A DNA stretch of 26,765 nucleotides from Welwitschia mirabilis (lineage: Eukaryota; Gnetophyta; Gnetopsida; Welwitschiales): NCBI GenBank assembly GCA_051453625.1, contig JBOZIK010000001.1, positions 57,404,951 through 57,431,715 of the forward strand, in the 5' to 3' direction. The position numbers and the translations under genes are program-made. Positions 18,597 to 26,765 of this stretch are shown one piece after another; position 1 is the stretch's first letter; each line of letters begins with the position of its first letter. The notes beneath the pieces were generated by a model. The model made no database searches, was not told where the DNA came from, and was given only the letters and a program-made list of their open reading frames with translations.

Positions 18597-19851
18597 TTTA
18601 GCTACACAAATAGAAGTAAGATAAAAGTCATATTACTTTTTTAAGTAATAAAATATGCACACAGTGTTACTCAAATTCTTTTCATATTTATATTAAATAC
18701 CAATCATTATATAAAGATGAGCTAACAAACTATTTTCTCCTTTGTAGGTAATACTATAAAATGTGAAAAAAATCTACTGATACCTGTGTAGGCTAGTTAG
18801 AGTTCCTTAACTTAACCTTCTTGCCTTGTCTATTCCTAGAATCCTTTTGCCAAAAATATCAGCACCTTTGGTGGTGATTACGTTTTTATACCGTTGTTAG
18901 TTTTTCTATTTCCATTATTTACTCCTAAGGAATAGGTATATGATTTGGGTTATCATGCTGATTCATCACATTAACCTTCTCTCTCATCTTAATGCCACTT
19001 AGCATCTTGTACCTGAAACGAAATAATGAAATATATGCATACTAACTTACTAACATATTAACTAACTAACTTATTAATTGGTAAGCATAAACATAGATAA
19101 AAACATCTATTTTCTAATGAAATATATGATTAAAATAATAAAAAACACTTAATTAATAAGAAAGACTTACATAAAATTCATCCTCATCAGTTCCTCCATG
19201 CTCAAAATTTTATTACTCCCTTAACAAATAAAATATTTACAAGAGATAAAGGTGGATAATATTATTATTTCCCTTCCCTTCTTTTGAAAATGAAAGTGTG
19301 CTTGTCACTGGATTTCAACTCTTTCCTTTGTCTAGTCAGCTGGGTAGACTGCTTTTCTTTTTTTAGAACCTCTAATATTTTTCTTTATTTCTCTTGAAGA
19401 GCAGGATCACTTAAATCTATGACCTATATTTCTGCCTACTCTAGAGCTGCTTTCTACCCTGACCTCTACCTCATGAAGGAATACTTAGCTTGGTTGGTTT
19501 TCATCTCTTTCTCTTGAGGGCTGAAGAAGCTTTTGTTTTGGACTTTATAATGCATTTTCTATTTTTGGAGTTATCCCAATTCATGGTTCTGATCTTGAGG
19601 TTTGCCCTAGAGGGACTATATACATCTTAGATGAATCCTTATTCTCTAATTTTGAAAAAAATATCTATAAACATGATCCTTGGCATAGTTATGTTTTGAA
19701 TAATATGATCTTTAAAAAAACATTATTACTAAAGTTCCTAATAGGACACTGTAAAGAATTTAATGTCTAATTCACATTTTTCCAAAATCCTGTGAAAATT
19801 TATTATAGTATTAGTCAAAAAAAATTCTTGAGTTCTCTTATGAAAACTTCC
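18597..19851. repeat. Tandem duplication, copy 2
   Basis: Second unit of the duplication. It continues into unique sequence (CATTCCCTTTTGAATG) after 19851. Confidence 0.9.
19264..19535 (-). pseudogene. Basic coding-like segment inside copy 2 (unrecognised)
   Basis: On the minus strand a frame with few stops reads VIDLSDPALQEK, then RKILEVLKKEKQSTQLTRQR and KELKSSDKHTFIFKRREGK. A Ser/Lys-rich stretch (SKTKASSALKRKR) precedes it in another frame. The same peptide is recoverable, more broken, from copy 1 (about 18268-18000). It is strongly charged, Lys/Glu-rich and helix-prone, like N-terminal parts of transposon-encoded plant proteins. I cannot name the family. It may belong with the minus-strand ORF at 19990-21850, but order and frame do not prove it. 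Confidence 0.35.
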
Positions 19852-19989
19852 ATTCCCTTTTGAATGATTTCAATTTTTAATGTCCTAACATCTCTTTTGA
19901 ATTTATTAAAAATATTCATTAGCTTTAATCATCATTCAGAAGTGTTTTGAATAATGCTCTCTATATGTTATTTAAACCTATCAATAAAA

Positions 19990-21850
19990 TTGTATAACTT
20001 TCAGGGGTAATAGTCAGGGCTGCATGGCACAGCGAATTTCTCATCTCTGAATCAAATTCATTTACCTAACTTTACTTCCATGAGGAGAAGCTCATGAAGC
20101 AATCTCATGTTTTCTTTCTCCAAATTCTAAATAATGAGTTGGGTAGATTCAAGACTTATTAGTCTAAAATCCTTCTTTACCTCTACATGAGATTCTCTTA
20201 GAGTATCAATAATACTTAATTTTATTTGATCTTCCATTTCCTAAGATAGAGTTAAATAAGTTAAAAAGTACCATAAATTGAACTTATTTATCTTCTATTT
20301 TTTTCCTTTATTTATAAAGAAAATTATTTTATTAAAAAATCAAGTGAAGATTGATCAGAAAAGCTTGCTTCTCTCATTTAATTTTTGAGAGCCTTATTTT
20401 ATTCTATTAATTGATCCATGGCTCTCTTGTTTTCTCCTAAGATAAATTAATAGTATTCCAAAGAATTTTGAACTTCATGCCATTTTTGCCTATACTCTTA
20501 GGCCTTTGTCTGAATTTTCATAAATTTCTCATTCATCTCTTATAGGTCTACATAAATTTTATCTAAAAATTCTCTATTTAGGGGTAGGGGTGCTTCATTA
20601 TGCATAAAGGTAATAAATTTTTATTGATGTTTAATATATTTAACATCATACCTTTTTCTTGAAACCAAATTCTACAATAAAGATACTAACATGTCTGGCC
20701 TTTCTCTTGTAAAATTTTCCAATTCTTCTTTGTCTTTAACAGCTAACTCAAGTTTAGCAATGCGTTCATAAGTTCTCTATAATTTCCTACTTACTTCTTT
20801 GAAATATTTAAAGAGCTAAATATTTTCTTCTCAGCTGGTGATCTCTTAACTTACCTACTCATTATTCTTTTTTCTTGATCCAATTTATGTTTTAAAAATT
20901 CATTTTCAACTTTTAGATTACCAACCTAATCTTGCAATGCTGAAATTTCTTTTTTTCTAGTTAGATAAATTTGAATTTCATCTTTGACTAAATTCAAAGT
21001 ACTATAGAGGCTACCGAATTTGTCTTCCTCTAGTTCTTTGGAGAATTGGCCAAACTAAAATGGATGGGAAGGTAAATTTTATTCAAATTTAAACATGATT
21101 GGATCCTATGATAAACTTGAGGAGGATTATACTGAAGGTAGACTTTAAGGAGTAGAAGAAGATTCCCCTAGATTTGGCTAGGCTATCTTATGTCCTAAAG
21201 CTTTTAGGAGACTTAACTTCTTAACTCCAAACAAACTCTGAATAGAAACCTTGATACAAGACTTATTCAATTTAAATGAAACTTTATTTTTACTTAAAGC
21301 TAGGTGATTAAAGAATGAAATCCAAGCTCTACTATGCTTGAAGCTCTAATTCCAACTTTATTTAAATTTGTAATGTGTATTTCTAGACCCACAAATATCC
21401 CTTCTATAATATTCACATTGGTGTGATTCATGTTATCCTTTACTGTTGCTATCATAATAGACTAGATAATGTGATACCCTCTTGTTTGTAAAGAATGGGT
21501 ACCAAATTACTAGCCATGATTTTAGAAATAATGAAGAACTCTAGCTCTATTTCCTTATTAATTGGTATTCTTTCTTAGTCTGCCATTCATCCTAGTAGAT
21601 TCATACTAGATTTGTATCTTCTTTATTGATGGTGTTATCTATGGACCTTTCTTTAGGTAATAGTTTAAAATTTCTCTTGTGTCTTTTTGGGTAATTACTA
21701 TTCACTGGTTTCCTATAGTGGTTTCTAGTATGGTTTCGGCATTGTTAACTCTTAAATTTTTGTAAAATTCATATACAAATTCTAAAGAGAATCTGTTATT
21801 TAGGGTAATCCACTCATATCACCCTAGCTCAACAAGTCTTTGTTTAAATT
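19990..21850 (-). pseudogene. Plant-transposon-protein ORF remnant with coiled-coil-like tail
   Basis: Read on the minus strand from about 21850: WITLNNRFSLEFVYEFYKNL, RVNNAETILETTIGNQ, IVITQKDTREILNYYL, then MASNLVPILYKQEGITLSS and IMIATVKDNM with GIFVGLEIHI and ELGFHSLIT. The EFVYEFYKNL block, the later I-T-Q-K-D block, the LVPILYKQEGITL block and the final F-S-L-I-T are in the order found in the putative plant transposon protein domain. From about 21060 the reading becomes charged and heptad-like (FSKELEEDKFGSLYSTL, VGNLKVENEFLKHKLDQEKR), which suggests a coiled coil to about 20000. Stops and shifts throughout. It is probably a mobile-element accessory ORF; no pol sequence is attached. Confidence 0.5.
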
Positions 21851-22410
21851 CCATCAAGCAAGGGTCTAAAATAACTTAAGCAAAATTCAACGTCAAAATG
21901 ACCCTCCATTTTGTAAACATTTATTATAGAGTTGAAGTTAAATAAGAACAAATGTGTATATAAAAGAGAAATTATTGTAATTCTTGCAACAAAGGACCTT
22001 TAAAAATAAGTTATTAAGTAAAATTTGCTTTTTAGAAATATAAAACATTATTTAGCTATATGTGAAAGCATTACATGTATTGAATCCATTCAACTATCCC
22101 CCTCAAGTGAATTTTAGCATGTTCTTGAATTCTTAGAGTAGAGTATTAATTATACATGAAATTTTTACTTTGATATATTTTACCATTGTCAAAAAGCTCA
22201 AAAGTAAGAAAATATCTAAACACAATAAAGTAAAAACATAGGGTAAAAGTAGAAATTACTAATCTATTTCCTGCTTTAAATAGGTAAAATTCATACTTAC
22301 TATTGTATTTAATTCACATGATTAAGTAGTAAATAAGAAATATCACTGTAAAGAAAATAGTTACAACTAGAAATTTTAATACCTTATTGATGTTGGAAAA
22401 ATTTGAATGC
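21851..22410. other. No gene seen
   Basis: AT-rich non-coding DNA up to the large gap. Confidence 0.5.
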
Positions 22411-22840
22411 NNNNNNNNNNNNNNNNNNNNNNNNNNNNNNNNNNNNNNNNNNNNNNNNNNNNNNNNNNNNNNNNNNNNNNNNNNNNNNNNNNNNNNNNNN
22501 NNNNNNNNNNNNNNNNNNNNNNNNNNNNNNNNNNNNNNNNNNNNNNNNNNNNNNNNNNNNNNNNNNNNNNNNNNNNNNNNNNNNNNNNNNNNNNNNNNNN
22601 NNNNNNNNNNNNNNNNNNNNNNNNNNNNNNNNNNNNNNNNNNNNNNNNNNNNNNNNNNNNNNNNNNNNNNNNNNNNNNNNNNNNNNNNNNNNNNNNNNNN
22701 NNNNNNNNNNNNNNNNNNNNNNNNNNNNNNNNNNNNNNNNNNNNNNNNNNNNNNNNNNNNNNNNNNNNNNNNNNNNNNNNNNNNNNNNNNNNNNNNNNNN
22801 NNNNNNNNNNNNNNNNNNNNNNNNNNNNNNNNNNNNNNNN
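22411..22840. other. Assembly gap (430 N)
   Basis: 430 N, not a round number, so probably a size estimated from read pairs. Open frames across it are artefacts. A tandem repeat starts at its right edge and may be the reason it could not be assembled. Confidence 0.95.
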
Positions 22841-23475
22841 GGATCAGGATTAAAATCCAATTTAAAGTTTTAATTTTAGATTGGTATTAGTTGATTAGGC
22901 TTTTCTTTTCTTTTAATCATAGGATGAAGAAATACTTGAATTGGCTCAAAATATAATTTAAAGTCTTAACTTTGAGTTGGTGTTAGTAAATCATTTGATA
23001 CTTATTTGAATGCAGGGTTTTAGAGCAAAGAAGATGAGTAATTTAGCATGAAATCTGATTTAAAGTTTTGACTTTGAGTTGGTATCAACAAAAGGATTTA
23101 AGTTTTGAATGGCTAATTTGAAATTTGAGTTAAAGTTTTGGCCTTGGATTTGTGTCAATCAGCTAAGTGATCTCCCTTATTCTAATGATTTTAATATTTA
23201 ATTTATGATGGGATTCTACTAGAGAAAAACAAGGATAACTTTTCTTTCTTATCCTTTCTTGAAAAATTAAAAAAAATCTTTTCTGGGTTACTAGATCTAG
23301 CTTAATAGTTTTCTTTTGATTAAAAGGCATCTGCAAGTTTGTGCTAATTATTTGATGATGCGATTTTCAATAGCAGGATTTGATGGATCCATGCAGTGTC
23401 ATATAGCTCCAAAAATTTAAACTAATCATAAATCAATTTGAAGTATTTACTTTAGATTAAATCTTGGTTAGTTTG
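22841..23475 (+). repeat. Decayed minisatellite, period about 100 bp
   Basis: A core of about 40 bases (ATTTAAAGTTTTGACTTTGA, then GTTGGTATCAA) recurs at 22852, 22948, 23050 and 23120, with a weak fifth copy near 23431. Spacings are 96, 102 and 70 bp. Between cores, partly similar linkers occur (GATGAAGAAATACTTGAAT, GATGAGTAATTTAGCATG). The array touches the 430-N gap, so more units may be hidden. Confidence 0.7.
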
Positions 23476-23839
23476 AAATCCCTTGGTTTAAGACCTACTT
23501 AATGATTAATGCTGATACTTGGCACACCTATACTATTTGGTAAAATAGGTATATCACTTTTATCTAATATTTCACTTTAAAAATAAACATATGTGCACTA
23601 GATAACTTAATTAAATTACACTTGTCAGATAAGAGGATAATATTTTTCTATAAATTATATTTCTTTCATGTTGATCATCCACCACTTTCCACTTGAACTT
23701 AAGAATTTTTTTACTTTTCTTCTTTAATCTCCTTGGCTTACACTCCTCCTTCTTATTTTATTACTTCCTTTAGCATCACAAAGGTGAAGCATTGCTTATT
23801 CAACTTGAGTTCTATACAAATAGACATGTGCATTAGCAC
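23476..23839. other. No gene seen
   Basis: AT-rich non-coding DNA. Confidence 0.5.
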
Positions 23840-24470
23840 TGTAGACCCTTAGTTACCTCAAGTCTCTGTTAGGTCTGAAACTGTAGTATAACAGTTTTCA
23901 TACTATGATTACAAATTGCTTGTTGAGGTTTTAGATGCTTTAGATTCCTTCATCACTGAGGCTATTAAGGATAATTTTATAAGTGATTTTATTTCTCCAA
24001 GATTTTGTCCTTTCAGTTATTCCTTATTAAACGAGTATCTAAGGTTAAGAAGTGAAGAATTACATTGGCATCTCAATTATGAAAATTTAACTTGCAACAT
24101 TTCTTTGGATCAACTAGATGATAGATTCAAGTGCTAGAGAGTAAAGTTGATAAGCTTTAGGGCACTAACCTATCTTGAGCCTTACTACATTAAGTTTTAA
24201 TAATAAAAATATAGAGAGAATAATATATAAAAACTTTTGGTTATTCCATCAAAAAAATAAAAAAATTGATATGCTAATTGAATCTCTAGGTGAAATTCAC
24301 CTCTTACCCTCAGGTAAGATTTCTATAGGATCAATATCAAAGACTAGGCATTCTCATAAGAGAACAAATTTTTTGGTTGCTTTAAAAATTGAGTTTATTG
24401 AGTCAAGGAGCAGTTTATTTAAGGATTTGAGAAGTGTTTTTGATTTTTATTTCTATAATTGAATGTAATA
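23840..24470 (+). pseudogene. Unrecognised ORF remnant, two open stretches
   Basis: Open from before the first ATG (YYDYK) through 23916-24137 (LVEVLDALDSFITEAIKDNF, FISPRFCPFSYSLLNEYLRL, SEELHWHLNYENL). After about 40 bp a second stretch lies at 24175-24462 (IDMLIESLGEIHLLPSGK, RTNFLVALKIEF, ending in FDFYFYN). Composition is protein-like rather than low-complexity, and Trp, Cys and His occur. I know no family for it. It lies antisense and downstream of the Athila-like pol at 25190-26765, where some plant gypsy lineages carry extra antisense ORFs, so it could be a relic of one. No start, splice or promoter signal supports an active gene. Confidence 0.35.
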
Positions 24471-24854
24471 ATTGCTTTTATTAGTAAAGTTTTTGATTAT
24501 TATTTCAAATAAATTATCTTTTACTAATTTTACTTTACTTTATTATGAATACATCTATTCTATTAAAGGAAATTCAAACTAAAAAATTCATTAAATTATT
24601 CAGATCATGCAAATTGGTTTAAAAAGTTTAAAGTTTTTCCTTAGCTTAATGAGAATTTAATAATTGTGCATCTATTGAATTGAAAATATTCAGATGAAAG
24701 TTCCATCATAGACTAAAATATTTCCTCTGGTTTCTTTTCTTTTTTGATCTCTAGTTATGATAAAGTTCTAGTTTTGGTAACTAGCTATGTCTCAGATGAT
24801 TTCTAAGACACAACTATTCCTCCACTCTTTATTTTTCATAACTTAGATTAATTG
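24471..24854. other. No gene seen
   Basis: AT-rich; probably post-pol spacer of the right-hand Athila-like element. Confidence 0.4.
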
Positions 24855-25060
24855 TAATGAGGAAAGTAAAACCACTATCAGAGGAGTAAGGATCCCATAT
24901 ATATATATTTTTCCTTTAATATATATATCTAGATCATGGCCAACTGATGCCTCAATGGATTTCTCATAGCTATCATATTGTACTATCTAAGGCCCTTCTT
25001 AGGAATATTTTCCCTAGTAGACTTGTAATAGAACATTATAATACTCCTCTCTCTTCCCTC
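24855..25060 (-). repeat. Post-pol family box, copy 3
   Basis: On the minus strand: TTCTATTACAAGTCTACTAG, GGGAAAATATTCCTAAGAAG, GTACAATATGATAGCTATGA and, after a (TA)n insertion at 24898-24930, GATCCTTACTCCTCTGATAG. All align in order with copy 2 at 4440-4590. It lies downstream of integrase, as in the left-hand element. The + strand open stretch 24947-25138 reads SHSYHIVLSKALLRNIFPSR, similar to the antisense reading of copy 2. Confidence 0.65.
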
Positions 25061-25189
25061 CCCCCACAAAATAATACTCAAAAGATATTATATTATGCAA
25101 CATGTCTCTTTAATATTCTTAATAAAGATAATGCATAATTTTTATTAAATATTTATTGAGTGAACTTCTTATTTCATAATCATTTCATT

Positions 25190-26765
25190 CACCATAAACA
25201 ACTTAGTAAATTGATAAATTGAATAAACTTTAAAGAAATTACATGTCCTTTTATTATTTAATTCTAGAGATTTATTTTAGAGGTAGAGTGAAAGTGTTCT
25301 TTTGACCTTATTACTGTTTTCAAAATAATTAAATACAAATTTATAATCACAATACATTCTTACTTTATGCCCATTAACTTGATAGATTAACTTTTCTCAG
25401 GATCATATATTTTTATGGCTTCATTTCCTAGAATCTTTATTATGGTATAGATCTTAATCAGTTTTGTTTATATTTTTGTATTAAATGGATTTTCTTAATA
25501 TGATAAATTAACATAGAATGTCATACATTAAAATTTATTTTCTTAGTTCTTTTATCATGATATATTTTAGTTTTCTGTTGTATAACTTCTTTACGTAGAA
25601 GAGATTTTTTCTATTTTCATCTAAAATATTCATGTTTTCTATCCACTCTTTTTGAGCTATGTCTAAATTACATTTTAATTTGTTAGCTTTATTCTAAATT
25701 TAGTTGGTAAAATAGCTCTTTTTTCATAGACTAATTCATATGAAGTAAATCCTGTAGTATGTTTCCAAGTTATTCTATAAGCCCATAGAGCTTCATTTAA
25801 TTTATCAGTCCAATCATTTTTCTTATTATTTATAACTTTTATTAATATTATGTTGAGCTCTCTATTAGTTGGTTCAACTTGACCATTGACCTGAAGGTGA
25901 TAGAAAGTCAAGAGTTTGTAATGAATTCCAAACTTAGTCAAAAGTTTTTCAAAGACTTCACTAGTAAAATGAGTTCCCTTATTAGATATAAGATTTTAGG
26001 GGGCTCCAAATTGATAGATAATATTTATAAGAAAAAATCTAACTGTGGTTTGGAAAGAATAATTTATTACAACCTTAGACTTAGCTCATTTAGTAAAGTA
26101 TTTAACATAGACCAAAATGTATTTCTTTATAAAAGATGAAGGATTTATAGGTCCAATAAAATCTATTCATCAAACATCAAAAGATTCAATCATTTAAATC
26201 CATTATTGTGGTATTTCTAAATTTTGCTAAATGTGCCTTCCCTCTAACATTTATCATAACCTTGGACATAAATGTTTGCATCCTTAAATATGATAGGATG
26301 ATAATATCCCATATGGAGAATTTTCATTCTATTCATTTTTCACCATAATATCCTCCTCCTTCTCCTTCATGAGCTTTTCTTAAAATTTCTCTTTATAAGT
26401 TTTCTTCTATGCATCTTCTAATGGCACGATCTTTGCATTCTATAAATAACATATTATCATGCCAAATATAATCTTTAAGCTCCCTTAACAATCTTTTTCT
26501 TTCATAACAAGTCATAAAAAAGGGTAATATTTTAATTACAAGAAAGTTAACAATGTTAGCATACCATGGATTTGTGATTATCTAAAAAAGGTGCTCATCA
26601 GGAAACTCATCTCTTATGTTGATCTTCTCTTCATTTGAAAACTCTAACCTTGATAAGTAATCTATTAACTTGTTCTTTGCTCCTTTTCTATCAATAATTT
26701 TTAAATCAAACTCTTGCATTAATAATATCCATCTCATAATTCTTGAGTTTGCTTCTTTCTTATTC
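25190..26765 (-). pseudogene. Athila-like pol remnant: RNase H end and integrase
   Basis: Read on the minus strand from 26765: RIMRWILLMQEFDLKIIDRK and NKLIDYLSRLEFSNEEK (RNase H end), then DEFPDEHLF and PWYANIVNFLV (linker). In the zinc region FKDANIYVQGYDKC, the first Cys of the CxxC pair reads Tyr. The core shows IDFIGPINPSSF with its Asp, ISNKGTHFTSEVFEKLLTKF with Asn in place of the second catalytic Asp, and the open stretch 25941-25675 (YHLQVNGQVEPTNREL with the Glu, then WTDKLNEALWAYRITWKHTT and GFTSYELVYEKRAILP). ILDENRKNLFYVKKLYNRKL leads to the C-terminal module. It runs off the right end, and RT is outside the window. Confidence 0.85.

Larger units (their letters stand above)
24855..26765 (-). 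mobile_element. Second Athila-like Ty3/gypsy element, partial
   Basis: Minus-strand RNase H, integrase and post-pol box in the same order as the left-hand element. The left end within 23840-24855 is unclear and no LTR of this element is seen in the window. Confidence 0.7.

Noticed and set aside
22384-22890. Long open frames on both strands
   Set aside because: They consist almost wholly of N from the 430-base gap.
22841-23170. Spaced repeats that could recall a CRISPR array
   Set aside because: The cores are about 40 bases, diverged and unevenly spaced, and the linkers are similar to each other. The context is plant transposon DNA. It is a minisatellite.

Overview
The window looks like intergenic DNA from a flowering plant, built almost entirely from decayed LTR retrotransposons. 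It is strongly AT-rich and poor in CpG. It carries Ty3/gypsy (Athila-like) and Ty1/copia (partly Sirevirus-like) polyprotein remains full of stops and frameshifts, LTRs with TG...CA ends, polypurine tracts, a (TG)23 microsatellite and five assembly gaps. I see no intact protein-coding gene, no tRNA or rRNA gene, and nothing bacterial. The species cannot be fixed from this sequence.

Layout. 1-7362 (+): 3' part of an Athila-like element. It has an A-rich tract and a family-specific box, a gap, a gag tail with protease, RT, RNase H and integrase remains (339-4077), a 2 kb post-pol spacer with a second copy of the box, a polypurine tract and a 1256-bp LTR (6107-7362) with a 7-bp terminal inverted repeat and a TATA box. 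7363-8950 (-): copia RT/RNase H remnant with its polypurine tract and start of an LTR, ending at a gap. 9051-9667 (+): last 617 bp of a second copy of the same gypsy LTR. 9668-10815: non-coding, with a compound microsatellite. 10816-12255: segment bounded by TGTAAGACCC and GGGTGTTACA, read as a possible solo LTR, with a 14-3-3-like exon fragment and a second exon-like GC-richer patch inside. 12630-16985 (-): Sirevirus-like copia material (LTR, polypurine tracts, envelope-like ORF with a plant-transposon-protein domain, LTR-like segment, RNase H). 17331-19851: tandem duplication of about 1.25 kb. 19990-21850 (-): second plant-transposon-protein ORF remnant with a coiled-coil-like tail. 22841-23475: decayed minisatellite of about 100-bp period next to a 430-bp gap. 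23840-24470 (+): unrecognised ORF remains. 24855-26765 (-): second Athila-like element (post-pol box, integrase, RNase H), running off the right end.

The parts do not form a pathway; they record nested insertion, deletion and CpG decay. The items most worth a second look are: a post-pol box present three times in the Athila-like family; a hairpin-capable motif used four times in one element; an LTR array of GACGTC palindromes decaying into GACATC and GATGTC; a 14-3-3 fragment inside a putative LTR; and a tandem duplication with a templated 14-bp filler at its junction. I found no convincing new biological system.
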